Source of the DNA: Caldithrix abyssi DSM 13497
GTDB lineage: Bacteria; Calditrichota; Calditrichia; Calditrichales; Calditrichaceae
Length of the DNA: 64,000 bases
Direction of reading: 5' to 3'
NCBI RefSeq assembly: GCF_001886815.1
Contig: NZ_CP018099.1
Coordinates: 1,858,501-1,922,500 of the forward strand
In this document: in pieces, positions 19,047-27,399 of the stretch
Layout: each line of letters begins with the position of its first letter
Position numbering within the stretch: the first letter of the stretch is position 1
Notes under the pieces: model-generated
Seen by the model: only the letters and a program-made list of their open reading frames with translations
What the model was told of the DNA's origin: nothing
The model's database searches: none
Program-made: the position numbers and the translations under genes

Positions 19047-19433
19047 ATGGAAGAGATAAAGCGTATTTTAATGATAGACGACGACCGTCATATGCATCGT
19101 ATTTTACAATTGTATTTACGCAACAGCGGCATCGTGGTCGATGGCGTGAGCAGCGGCAGGCTGGCATTACATAAACTGGAGCAGGAAACGTACGATCTGG
19201 TTTTAACCGATATTCAGATGCCAGGCATGGACGGCAAAGAATTAATCCAGAAAATCCGGAAAAAATTGCCTGAAATCCCCATTCTCATTATTTCTGCCTA
19301 TGAAGAGGAAAAATTTGAGGCTGAAATTAAAACCATGAAAAAGATTCAGATGGTCGCCAAACCGTTCGACCAGACTACCATCCTGGAGAAAATCAGGGCA
19401 TTATTGAATTCCAATGATATATCTGCAAATTAA
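19047..19433 (+). CDS. Single-domain response regulator receiver protein
   Basis: A stand-alone receiver domain of 128 residues. The acidic pocket is MIDDD (Asp11-Asp13), the phospho-acceptor is Asp55 in LVLTDIQMPGMDG, and the conserved Lys is in VAKPFD. There is no output domain, so it must act through a partner. It begins 6 bases after maf and is probably in the UbiA-maf unit. No histidine kinase is adjacent. Confidence 0.93.
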   Translation: MEEIKRILMIDDDRHMHRILQLYLRNSGIVVDGVSSGRLALHKLEQETYDLVLTDIQMPGMDGKELIQKIRKKLPEIPILIISAYEEEKFEAEIKTMKKIQMVAKPFDQTTILEKIRALLNSNDISAN

Positions 19434-19492
19434 AATCATGAATGATCACTTTGTGCGTAAAAATTTAATCTATCAGGCGAGTAAAAGTTAAA

Positions 19493-20716
19493 ATGGATCA
19501 ACAAGTAATAAATCTGACGCTGGTTATTCTTGGCCTGGCGTTGTCTTTTGTGTTCGCCGGGGCCGAAGCGGCCTATACGGTTTTTAATAAATTGCGGCTG
19601 GAAATATGGAAAAAGCAAAAGGTGAAATTAATTAAGCCGCTTACTTATTTTCAGCACAAACCGGAAGATTTTTTTTCCACCATTCTTTTCGGAAATAATA
19701 TTGCCAACATTTTAACCACCACCTTTGCCACGGTTTTGTTGGTTAAGTTTGTGGACGAGGGGAGCGCCTGGCTATTAATTACCGCCGGAATTCTGATCTT
19801 TGGCGAGATCATTCCCAAAAGTCTGTTCAGAAGTCTGGTTAATCAGGTGATTCGGCCGGTTTCGGTCATCATATACCTTTTTTACTGGATTTTTAAACCG
19901 GTGATTAAATTTCTCAATTTTTTGGTTGATATCTTTTTAACGCTGTTTAGAATACGACACGAGACCACGCGCGATTTTTATTCTAAAGACGAATTGAAAT
20001 TGTTGTTGAAAGAAGGATATGGCGACAGCCGAAAGAAACGGCCGGAAATGGATTATATCGACAATATTCTGCATTTTGGGCACATAAGAGTCAAAGAAGC
20101 CATGACGCCCAGAACAGAAATGGTGGCAGCCCCCGATTCAATTTCCATTGAAGAATTAAAAGATTTATTTATCAAACACAATGTGATGCATATCCCGATT
20201 TATGAGGACGATCTGGATAATGTGATTGGCATTGTCTTTTTGTGGGAGTTTTTCAACGGCGCCCAAAACATTAAAGATATCCTTACTCCGCTGGAAATGG
20301 TGCCCGAAAACTTAAGCTGCGCGCGTTTAATGCAGGAATTTAAAGCTAAAAATATTTCGGTGGCGCTGGTGGTTGACGAATATGGCGGTACGGCCGGACT
20401 GGTAACGATGGATGATCTGATTGATGTTATGTTTGGCGATTTCCCTGAAATGTTCGAAGAAACACCTAAAATTAAAAGACTAAACAGACATACCTGGGTG
20501 CTGGACGGCAATTTTCCTCTGGACGATCTGAGCGAATTAACAGGCATCGAATTTCCACAGGGCAATTTCGAAACGATTGCCGGCCTGGTGCTGGAAAAGT
20601 TGGGACACATCCCGCAAAAGGAAGAAACGGCTGTTTTCGAAGATTTTAGAGTGGTGATAACAAAAGCAAACAGGCGTAAAATAGAAGAAGTTAAGTTGAT
20701 TAAAAATTTAAAGTAA
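19493..20716 (+). CDS. CNNM/CorC (HlyC)-family transporter-associated protein
   Basis: A 407-residue membrane protein with the DUF21 transmembrane domain (residues about 1-130, with FFSTILFGNNIANIL and GEIIPKS). A pair of CBS domains follows (about 190-320, starting VKEAMTPRTEMVA and containing VDEYGGTAGLVTMDDL). It ends with the CorC_HlyC domain (about 330-407). The family is tied to magnesium/cobalt transport and resistance. Start ATG at 19493. Confidence 0.93.
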   Translation: MDQQVINLTLVILGLALSFVFAGAEAAYTVFNKLRLEIWKKQKVKLIKPLTYFQHKPEDFFSTILFGNNIANILTTTFATVLLVKFVDEGSAWLLITAGILIFGEIIPKSLFRSLVNQVIRPVSVIIYLFYWIFKPVIKFLNFLVDIFLTLFRIRHETTRDFYSKDELKLLLKEGYGDSRKKRPEMDYIDNILHFGHIRVKEAMTPRTEMVAAPDSISIEELKDLFIKHNVMHIPIYEDDLDNVIGIVFLWEFFNGAQNIKDILTPLEMVPENLSCARLMQEFKAKNISVALVVDEYGGTAGLVTMDDLIDVMFGDFPEMFEETPKIKRLNRHTWVLDGNFPLDDLSELTGIEFPQGNFETIAGLVLEKLGHIPQKEETAVFEDFRVVITKANRRKIEEVKLIKNLK

Positions 20717-20718
20717 AA

Positions 20719-20738
20719 AGCCACCGTTAACGGTGGCT
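20719..20738. terminator. Hairpin terminator between corC-like gene and bTHX
   Basis: A perfect 20-bp palindrome, AGCCACCGTTAACGGTGGCT, lies between convergent genes. On the minus strand it is followed by TTTTTACTTT, so it terminates the bTHX gene best; it may also stop the + strand gene. Confidence 0.75.
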
Positions 20739-20746
20739 AATACTCT

Positions 20747-20851
20747 TCAGGATTGCTGTTTTCCCTGTTTTCTGCGTTTACGTGGACGCGTTTTTCCGTA
20801 TGAACCGCGAAAAATTTTACCGCGACGTGTTCTACGATCTCCTTTTCCCAT
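20747..20851 (-). CDS. Small ribosomal subunit protein bTHX
   Basis: A 34-codon gene reading [20 protein letters not shown], followed by [14 protein letters not shown]. This matches the bTHX protein known from the 30S subunit of Thermus and present in Bacteroidetes and relatives, where it sits in the head and stabilises rRNA. The [17 protein letters not shown] core is nearly invariant in the family. The start is fixed by GGAGG five bases before the ATG, and a strong hairpin follows the stop. The gene is very Arg/Lys-rich. It is isolated from other ribosomal genes. Confidence 0.93.
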   Translation of the reverse strand: MGKGDRRTRRGKIFRGSYGKTRPRKRRKQGKQQS

Positions 20852-20979
20852 CAATCCTCCAATCGTTAACTTGTTCGGCTTAAATTTAGTAAATTTCGAA
20901 AACGCAGGCAAATTCGTCTGGCACAACCGCTAAACCTGTTAAACTTTACTTTAACTTTACTATTGACTGAGCCTGGCAA

Positions 20980-21684
20980 TTAGGGTGAGTACTCCTTACG
21001 CTGTTTACGGGAATATTGCTTCAGGATGTAGCCGGCTTCCGGGCCGAACTGCAGAATAAAATGGAGAATGGATTTTCGGGCATAGTTTTCCAGAAAAGTG
21101 GAATGCGGCAGGGGGGCAAATAGCAAGGTGCGGATGTTTTGCGCTTTTAACACACGGGCGTCAATCCATTGCTTTCTGAATGTTTGTTCGGCGGCCATGT
21201 AAGCTTCGCATTGAAATTGTTTGCACCAGTCGCCCACCAGGCGGCTGGCGTCGCCTTTAAAATCCAGTTTGCTCGAACGGTAAATTTGCAGCGGTAAATG
21301 CAGCCATTTGACAAGTTTTAAATGAAGCTCAAACAACAGGTCTCCCAGATACACGAAATCCGTGCTGTACAGGTCTTCAATTTCCGGCAGGTAGTATTCG
21401 GCAAAAGGAAAGTTGTGAAACAGGTGGCGGAGCGTTTTTACATGTTTTTGTTTCCAGAAGGTTTGTTCCACCACTTTGCGTTTAAATATTTGATTTTCAC
21501 TCGCTTCGTGTTGTACGGGAATGGTTAAAACATCTTCCGGCGTGTTTAGTGGAGCAGAACGATTAATGCGCGCTCCCTTGCTGAACGGAAGATGATCGGC
21601 AAAGATCGCGATCTGGCACTGAGACATTTGCCAGAAGTACATTAGATCTGGTAAAAATGTCGGACGAAACGTCGAAAGAATCAT
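20980..21684 (-). CDS. WbqC-like family protein
   Basis: The N-terminus (MILSTFRPTFLPDLMYFWQM, then IAIFADHLPFSKGARINRSA) has the WbqC family pattern, in which a short strand and PxxLP are followed by D-x3-FSK-x4-NR. Members occur in glycan or surface-polysaccharide clusters and some are thought to act on amino sugars. Length is 234 residues. Its ATG overlaps the stop of the upstream GNAT-like gene by 4 bases, so the two are coupled. The enzymatic role is inferred only. Confidence 0.75.
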   Translation of the reverse strand: MILSTFRPTFLPDLMYFWQMSQCQIAIFADHLPFSKGARINRSAPLNTPEDVLTIPVQHEASENQIFKRKVVEQTFWKQKHVKTLRHLFHNFPFAEYYLPEIEDLYSTDFVYLGDLLFELHLKLVKWLHLPLQIYRSSKLDFKGDASRLVGDWCKQFQCEAYMAAEQTFRKQWIDARVLKAQNIRTLLFAPLPHSTFLENYARKSILHFILQFGPEAGYILKQYSRKQRKEYSP

Positions 21685-22823
21685 TGCTTTATTTTGCTTA
21701 TCATTAATTTAACAATCTTTTTTAAATTCAGCGTTAAATCTTGCCAGGCAAAAAATAATTTAGCTTTTAAGGAGATGGGAAAGATCAGTTTGTGTAAAAA
21801 GATTTTCTCCTTTGTCCATTTGTACTTGTAAGGTTCGTTGCCGCGCATAAAATCGAATTTTTTCAGCCCCATGGCGATGGCATCTTCAATGGCTTTTAAA
21901 ATGATCTGGTTGCCCAGGCCGTACTGGGTGTAAGCCGGATCAAAGCCGCCCTGCATGTACATCATACTGCCGTTAAATTTATAGCAATACAGGCTGCCAA
22001 TCACTTTATCTTTGTCCCATATCTGGTACAACTGCAGCCAGTTGTTCTTTAAAAAGATTCTGGCGATTTGCTGATGGAATGTACCGCGTCGCTCAAAGTT
22101 GAATTTACTGGCGGCCTGTTTGGCTTTAAAGCGCTGATCGTGTAAAACAAAAAGATTTTCAATGGCCCGCTCAATCTGCGAAAAATGCTCTACAAGTTCG
22201 ATCCGAAATCCGGCGCGCTCCAATTTATTCCGCGCCCGCTTCAAATTGGAGCGGAAATTTTTGGACAAAGAGCTCATCAACTGTTCTGCGCTTTGAGGCA
22301 GGGGAAGAAACGGGCAGACCTTGATGCGGTAGTGATAGACATTGGTATTCAAAATATTGGCCAGTTCTTCCTTTTCCAGGAGCAAGGTGGAATCGTCATG
22401 GATGTTTTCAAACAGTAAAACATCAAAACGCAAAAAGAAATCAACCACACGGGGCTCACCAAAAATCTTTTTTAAGATGACGACCTTTTTATCCGGCGCG
22501 CAAATAAGGTCCAGATAGTCGCTGGATTCTATTTCGGTGCCCATTAATTGTAATGTTTTTAATCCCTTTTTCCGCCCATGAATTTTAAGATGACTGAACA
22601 GGGGAAGAATGGCGATTAATTCTCTGGTTTCTATGTTGCGCACGGTAATGATAGCCGGCTGTGGGCGCACGAAACGCTCCTTGTAAATCTGCCACCAGGT
22701 ATGGAGCCACTCGAATGTCAAAAAGATGGAGTCCGGCTTTACTTCTTCTACCAATTGTTGCCATTCTTTTTGAAGCGCATCGAACTCGGAATCCGTTTTT
22801 AAAATATTTATGAGAATTGACAT
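21681..22823 (-). CDS. GNAT-fold (BioF2/FemAB-like) acyltransferase
   Basis: The protein has 380 residues. An N-terminal half contains FLTFEWLHTWWQIY and AILPLF. A C-terminal GNAT-like half contains SKNFRSNLKRARNKLE, GSLYCYKFNGSMMYMQGGFD and GLGNQIILKAIEDAIAMGLKKFDFMRG. This is the pattern of the acetyltransferases found in polysaccharide and FemAB-like clusters. The start is at 22823 (MSILINILKTD), with AGGAA about ten bases upstream; a longer start at 22880 lacks a ribosome site. With the WbqC-like gene it suggests a two-gene unit modifying a glycan or envelope component. Confidence 0.8.
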   Translation of the reverse strand: MSILINILKTDSEFDALQKEWQQLVEEVKPDSIFLTFEWLHTWWQIYKERFVRPQPAIITVRNIETRELIAILPLFSHLKIHGRKKGLKTLQLMGTEIESSDYLDLICAPDKKVVILKKIFGEPRVVDFFLRFDVLLFENIHDDSTLLLEKEELANILNTNVYHYRIKVCPFLPLPQSAEQLMSSLSKNFRSNLKRARNKLERAGFRIELVEHFSQIERAIENLFVLHDQRFKAKQAASKFNFERRGTFHQQIARIFLKNNWLQLYQIWDKDKVIGSLYCYKFNGSMMYMQGGFDPAYTQYGLGNQIILKAIEDAIAMGLKKFDFMRGNEPYKYKWTKEKIFLHKLIFPISLKAKLFFAWQDLTLNLKKIVKLMISKIKQ

Positions 22824-23085
22824 GTATATTCCTGCTTTAATTGATTGATTAAATTTAAATATTCGAAAGGTTCCTTCCAAAACATTAATTACCTATCGCC
22901 GTCTCTGAGTGGTCGGATGGGTTATCAGAAGGATGTAAGTCAATAAAAAACAGGCTAAGATGAATTGTTTTCCAAGCGCCCATATAAATTTTTTTAAGCC
23001 AAAATTTAAAAAAGTAATTCAAGCAACGAATTATGTAGTAGAACGAACAGTCAACCAAACAAAAAGAGGATTAGGAGGTAAAGTC

Positions 23086-23910
23086 ATGGGTGCAGACTTA
23101 ACCAGAATCAACACCAACATTCCGGCCTTACAGAATGTAGATATTCTGTCCCGGGTGAGCGATCAGATCGCAAAACATCAGCTTCGGCTGGCAACCGGCA
23201 AGCGCATTAACTCGGCTGCGGAAGATCCTGCCGGTTACATGTTGTCCCGCGGCCTGGAATCGCGCAGGCGCGGTTTGCAGGTGGCGCTGGATAACGTTTC
23301 TAACGCGCAGAACATCCTGGATGTGGCAGAAGGAGCGTACGCCAACATTATGGATATTCTGCAAACGTTGAAAGAAAAAGCCACGCAGGCTGCCGACGGA
23401 AGCTTGAACAGCACACAAAGAGCGGCCATTGACGGGCAGGTATCGGCCTTGATCACTGAGATCGATGATATTGTAAACAACACCACTTTTAACGACAACA
23501 CCTTGATTGACGGAAGCTTTGATACGGCATTTCAGACAGGCGAAAAGGGAAGCGAGCAGTTGCAGGTTTCGCTGGGGGCCGCCGACAGCGCTTCATTGGG
23601 TATCGATAGCATTGATTTAACGACCGCCAACGGGGCAAGCACGGCCATTTCAACCATCACCACGGCCATTGATAACCTGGCGCAAAAGATGAGAACCCTG
23701 GGCGAATACAAGGTGCGCCTGCAGTCAAAACAATCGAATCTCTCTGTAGCTATTACCAACACCGAAGCGGTGCGCAGCACGCTGGAAGACGCCGATTTTG
23801 CCAGAGAGCAGACGGAAGTGATGAAACTGCAAATTCTGCAGCAGACTTCGCTGACTTCTTTAACGCAGGCCAATGCCGCTCCACAATTAGTTTTACAAAT
23901 GTTCCGTTAA
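23086..23910 (+). CDS. Flagellin
   Basis: The major filament protein has 274 residues. The N-terminal coiled-coil domain (INTNIPALQNVDIL...SSxxDPAGYMLSRGLESR-like) and the C-terminal domain (EADFAREQTEVMK-like, QTSLTSLTQANAAPQLVLQMFR) are present. The middle variable region is very short, so the filament would lack the usual large outer domains. The start follows a strong TTAGGAGGTAAAGTC; the upstream in-frame ATG at 22960 would add residues unlike any flagellin. No other flagellar genes are near. A good terminator follows. Confidence 0.95.
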   Translation: MGADLTRINTNIPALQNVDILSRVSDQIAKHQLRLATGKRINSAAEDPAGYMLSRGLESRRRGLQVALDNVSNAQNILDVAEGAYANIMDILQTLKEKATQAADGSLNSTQRAAIDGQVSALITEIDDIVNNTTFNDNTLIDGSFDTAFQTGEKGSEQLQVSLGAADSASLGIDSIDLTTANGASTAISTITTAIDNLAQKMRTLGEYKVRLQSKQSNLSVAITNTEAVRSTLEDADFAREQTEVMKLQILQQTSLTSLTQANAAPQLVLQMFR

Positions 23911-23931
23911 GCCAACCCCAACCCGGCCCTT

Positions 23932-23967
23932 AAGGCGAGGATGCTTGCATCTTCGCCTTATTTTTTT
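23932..23967 (+). terminator. Rho-independent terminator of flagellin
   Basis: A 12-bp stem AAGGCGAGGATG / CATCTTCGCCTT with a CTTG loop and one G-T pair is followed by TATTTTTTT. It lies 21 bases after the flagellin stop. Confidence 0.92.
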
Positions 23968-24077
23968 GACGACATGCCCTTTTTTTAAACAGCCATCAGT
24001 AATGCCCCTAAATAAGTTTGTTTGTAATGGTAATATTTTCTAAAATTGCAGAAAGAAAAACCAAACCGGAAGTAAAG

Positions 24078-25475
24078 ATGAACTGGGATAAACTCAAAAG
24101 TCCGAACACGTTTTTATTGATTTTTTTGTTAATCATTTTAACGGCTATGATGACCTATTTATTGCCGGGCGGAGAATATCAGTTTATTGAATCGGGCGGG
24201 CGAAAGATCGTTGATCCCCAATCATATCAGGCTGTTCCTGGTAATCCGCAGGGGATAGGGGCCATTTTAAAAGCGCCCATTCGCGGTTTTATTGCGGCCG
24301 CGCAAATAATCGGTTTTGTGCTTTTAGTAGGCGGCGCGTTTTCTGTACTGCAAAAAACCGAAACCATCGATGTGGCCATTCGTGTGCTGGCAAACGCTCA
24401 TCAGCACTCTCCGTTGATCCGCAAAGCAATCATTCCTGTGTTCATGATTATCTTTTCGCTGGCTGGCGCTGTTTTTGGCATGAGTGAAGAGGTTATCCCA
24501 TTTGTTCTGCTGTTTATTCCGCTGGCTCTTGCTCTGGGCTACGATACGGTAACGGGCGTTGCCATTCCGTTTGTAGGCGCTGCCGCTGGTTTTGCTTCGG
24601 CGTTCATCAATCCTTTTACACTGGGCGTGGCGCAGGGCATTGCCCAGCTTCCGCCGCTGTCCGGATTTGGCTACCGCTTTTTCTGCTGGACTTTAACCAC
24701 CGGCCTGGCCATCCTGTATGTAAATCGTTATGCGTTGAAAATAAAAAATGACCCACAAAAAAGTATTACGTTTGAACAGGATCAGAAACGAAAACAAAAA
24801 CTGCATATCGAAAATATGAATTCCGAGCTGTCGCTGGATGTCCGTCATAAAACGGTGCTGGTTATCTTTACTCTTTCCATGTTTGCGCTGGTGGCCGGCG
24901 TTATGCTCGATCAATGGTATATTAATGAAATTGCCGCTCTTTTTGTGGCCACCGGAATCATTGTGGGTATTGTGGGGCGTCTTTCTGTGGATGAGATTAC
25001 CGGCGGATTTATTCAGGGCGCTAAAGATTTAATGGGCACGGCTTTTGTTATTGCTCTGGCCAGGGGCATCTTAATCATTGCCCAGGATGGCAAAATCATC
25101 GGCACCATTTTACATGGCCTTTCTTCAATCATTACGGGCGTCCATCCGGTGATGGCCGCTCAACTGATGTTTGTAGTGCAAATGCTCATCAACTTTTTCA
25201 TTCCTTCCGGCAGCGGGCAGGCTGCGTTAACCATTCCGATCATGGCGCCGCTTTCCGATCTGCTGGGCGTTAGCCGGCAAACGGCTGTGCTGGCCTTTCA
25301 GTTTGGCGACGGCTTTAGCAATTTGATTATTCCCACCTCTGCCGTAACCATGGGCGTTTTAGCGCTGGCCGAAATCCCCTGGGAAAAATGGGTAAAATGG
25401 ATTTTGCCCCTGGAAATCCTATTTATAATTTTAAGCTTAGTTTTATTGATACCCCCGTTTTTTATAAACTGGTAG
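24078..25475 (+). CDS. YfcC-family membrane carrier (DcuC-like)
   Basis: A polytopic membrane protein of 465 residues with about 11-12 hydrophobic helices. The YfcC/C4-dicarboxylate carrier pattern is seen in MMTYLLPGGEYQF near the N-terminus, FGMSEEVIPFV, AAAGFASAFINPFTLGVAQGIA, and near the end FFIPSGSGQAALTIPIMAPL and QFGDGFSNLIIPTSA. Homologues carry organic anions or basic amino acids; the substrate here is unknown. I start at 24078 (MNWDKLKS), which has GGAAGTAAAG before it; TTG/ATG codons at 24018 and 24027 are also possible. Confidence 0.8.
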   Translation: MNWDKLKSPNTFLLIFLLIILTAMMTYLLPGGEYQFIESGGRKIVDPQSYQAVPGNPQGIGAILKAPIRGFIAAAQIIGFVLLVGGAFSVLQKTETIDVAIRVLANAHQHSPLIRKAIIPVFMIIFSLAGAVFGMSEEVIPFVLLFIPLALALGYDTVTGVAIPFVGAAAGFASAFINPFTLGVAQGIAQLPPLSGFGYRFFCWTLTTGLAILYVNRYALKIKNDPQKSITFEQDQKRKQKLHIENMNSELSLDVRHKTVLVIFTLSMFALVAGVMLDQWYINEIAALFVATGIIVGIVGRLSVDEITGGFIQGAKDLMGTAFVIALARGILIIAQDGKIIGTILHGLSSIITGVHPVMAAQLMFVVQMLINFFIPSGSGQAALTIPIMAPLSDLLGVSRQTAVLAFQFGDGFSNLIIPTSAVTMGVLALAEIPWEKWVKWILPLEILFIILSLVLLIPPFFINW

Positions 25476-25501
25476 AAAAAGAGAAAACACGATTTTTGCC
25501 C

Positions 25502-25620
25502 TTAAGGCAGCTAAGCCGCAACCAAAAACATTTTTGCAGGGATTTAAGCAACCACAGAGCGCACAGAGAAGTCACAAAGCGCGCAGAGAATGTTTTAATT
25601 GAATAGTTTCAATTGTCCCT
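25502..25620 (+). repeat. Dispersed GCCGCAACCAAAA / ACAGAGAAGTCACAAA element
   Basis: It matches the reverse complement of about 41768-41880: GCAACCAAAAACA, GATTTAAGCAACCACAGAG, ACAGAGAAGTCACAAA and AGAATGTTTTAA occur in the same order in both copies. Its head is shared with shorter copies near 41967, 49554 and 54463. Confidence 0.8.
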
Positions 25621-25679
25621 CCCCTGCACTTTTTCTCCCAAAATAAAAATCTGGGAGAGTGGGAAGATGATCGCACACA

Positions 25680-25783
25680 GTGCAAGCAACCAGTGCAGGC
25701 AACCAGTGCAAGCAGCCAGTGCAAGCAACCAGTGCAAGCAACCAGTGCAAGCAACCAGTGCAAGCAGCCAGTGCAGGCAGCCT
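25680..25783 (+). repeat. Eight tandem 13-bp units (GTGCAAGCAACCA)
   Basis: Eight consecutive units of exactly 13 bp have the consensus GTGCAAGCAACCA, with only A/G and A/G changes at two positions and a final C-to-T type change. There are no spacers, so it is not a CRISPR array. Confidence 0.95.
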
Positions 25784-25818
25784 ATATTTAACACTGAAAG
25801 GTGTGAGTATTTCCGTTG

Positions 25819-25866
25819 AACATTTAACTATTCAACCAATTAACCATTCAACTAATCAACCACTTT
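25819..25866 (+). repeat. 8-bp periodic AACCATTC-type array
   Basis: AACATTTA / ACTATTCA / ACCAATTA / ACCATTCA / ACTAATCA / ACCACTTT read as successive 8-base units, close to the array at 29035-29085. Confidence 0.7.
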
Positions 25867-26220
25867 AGCGGCACAAAATTTTCGCTCACGCGATGCAACG
25901 AAGGAAGTATTCTAAAAGCCAGAGAGAGCGATAAATTATTTGTTTTGCGAGGGGATGCAAAACAAGCGTGGTGCATAGAGAAATCGGACGGCTATCAGAA
26001 CTTTTTATAAACTGATGTTACAAAATTACACATTAAAATTAAATTGATCAGATACTGGCCGACCTAAAGAGTTGTGGTGTTAAAATTTTCCTGATAGGGA
26101 GAAAAAATTGACACAGCCAGTGGATGTAGCACTGAGAAATAGACCTGAAATCATGAGAAACGGCTTTGGCACGGTCTTTGTACATCCTTCATCTAAAGCG
26201 AACAACGGAAGGATATAGTC

Positions 26221-26430
26221 ATGGTAAATTTGCAGAAAGAACGGTCGGAAACGAAACCTCGAACCATGGTGGTCGTTTGCGCCTGGTGCCATCGCCAGCG
26301 CGTTATGGGCCCGGATTTGAACCTGTACTGGATTGAAGTAGAAGACAGACAGGGAACGACGCATGTCACCCATACCATTTGTCCGACCTGTAAAACAAAA
26401 ATGAGCGGACAGTTAAAAGTCGATTATTGA
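26221..26430 (+). CDS. Small zinc-ribbon-like protein
   Basis: This 69-residue protein has CAWCHRQR near the middle and HTICPTCKTKM near the end, giving a CxxC...CxxC metal site. The form CAWC...H-ICPxC is often found appended to bacterial histidine kinases and response regulators; here it stands alone. AAGGATATAGTC precedes the ATG. Function unknown. It is flanked by long non-coding gaps. Confidence 0.75.
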   Translation: MVNLQKERSETKPRTMVVVCAWCHRQRVMGPDLNLYWIEVEDRQGTTHVTHTICPTCKTKMSGQLKVDY

Positions 26431-26704
26431 AAGCAGCCCCCCAGGTTTTTTTAGTCTCTTCACAAAAAAGTAATGCTTTTGGTACTTGCGATATTTTAAG
26501 GTAATAGAGCCGCAAGTAAAATAAACCTGAGATGTATTCAGCTGCCCAGGGCATTCCAATTCCATCTGAAGCAAATAACCTTAAACTCCGTCCGTCAGCC
26601 AATCATGGAAGATTTTGTTCCGATGTACATTGCGTAAACCGTTGAAACGGTTTCCTTAATTTTTATGCCTTCCCCGTCTGGCCCTTTTACATTCAACGAA
26701 TTAA
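26431..26704. other. Intergenic gap with two small inverted repeats
   Basis: TACTTGCG (26483-26490) pairs with CGCAAGTA (26511-26518), and AAACCGTT/AACGGTTT (26636-26653) is a tight hairpin between two convergent genes. No coding frame is convincing. Confidence 0.5.
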
Positions 26705-27247
26705 CTAATCATCCTCAAGCAACTGCCGTAGTGGTTTTACATTCCAAAAGAGTTCGGCATGGAGTTTTTGCAGCTGATCCCCCATCTTTTCCAATTTTTT
26801 GCCGCGAAGTTCAAGGGAGCGGGCTTTTTTGTCCATTTCTTCTGTGACCTTTTCCAGCTCCTCTTCTGCGTCATACTCGCCAAAAACTTCTCCGACCAGG
26901 GCGCTAATGCCGTATAGGCTGGTTTTGGCGATTGCTTCTAAGGCCAGTTTTACGGACTCAAATCCTAATTTTTTTGCATTTTGAATTAAGGCCATGGTCT
27001 GGTCATAATATTCCGCTACCAATTTTTGTTCACGCCGATCTAAATCGATCCGTTCACCGTTAATCAAAAGATCAGAATTTTCAGTGATCTTGATTTCCGT
27101 CCAGGGCGCAGAATCCAGTTTGATCAAAATGTTTTTTTCATCGAGTTCAATGTTGAAGTCGTCCACGTCCATGTTTTGCGCCCATAAAAAGAGAGGCAGA
27201 AAAATGGAAACAAACAATAGTGCCGGGTTGAAATATTTAATGCGCAT
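26705..27247 (-). CDS. Secreted helical protein, possibly YggN/DUF2884-like
   Basis: The 180-residue protein starts with a clear signal peptide (MRIKYFNPALLFVSIFLPLF...AQ); AAGGAGCAAAACG precedes the ATG at 27247. The mature part has a short beta-like segment (IKLDSAPWTEIKITENSDLL, then INGERIDLDRREQKLVAEYY). A long helical region with an acidic coiled-coil follows (EYDAEEELEKVTEEMD). The order of an 'INGERI-L' strand and then helices recalls the periplasmic YggN family, but I hold this loosely. It is alone on the minus strand between two + genes. Confidence 0.65.
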   Translation of the reverse strand: MRIKYFNPALLFVSIFLPLFLWAQNMDVDDFNIELDEKNILIKLDSAPWTEIKITENSDLLINGERIDLDRREQKLVAEYYDQTMALIQNAKKLGFESVKLALEAIAKTSLYGISALVGEVFGEYDAEEELEKVTEEMDKKARSLELRGKKLEKMGDQLQKLHAELFWNVKPLRQLLEDD

Positions 27248-27399
27248 CGTTTTGCTCCTTTTTTGACAACTTATATTCAAATACGCAACATAAATGCCAG
27301 AGTTGCATCCGCAAATTGAGTTCATTTTAGAAAAAATTGCTTTTTTATCCGGCTGTCTGTATTATTGTAATGTAAAAGTGTAATTTAGGAGAGAGGAAG

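Larger units (their letters stand above)
25476..26220. other. Repeat-rich intergenic region
   Basis: No gene is supported. It holds a GCCGCAACCAAAA-type dispersed repeat (25502-25620), a CTCCCA/TGGGAG palindrome (25635-25657), a 13-bp tandem array (25680-25783) and an 8-bp array (25819-25866). The last 350 bases are unremarkable apart from the ribosome site AAGGATATAGTC of the next gene. Confidence 0.8.

Noticed and set aside
22880-23085. Sigma-28-type flagellin promoter
   Set aside because: No TAAA plus GCCGATAA-like boxes with the right spacing could be found in the leader.
25680-25783. Possible CRISPR array
   Set aside because: The 13-bp units are contiguous with no unique spacers and no cas genes are near.
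25613-25868. Repetitive ORFs over the 13-bp array
   Set aside because: The 13-bp period changes frame each unit; long frames here on both strands come from absence of stop codons in the repeat.
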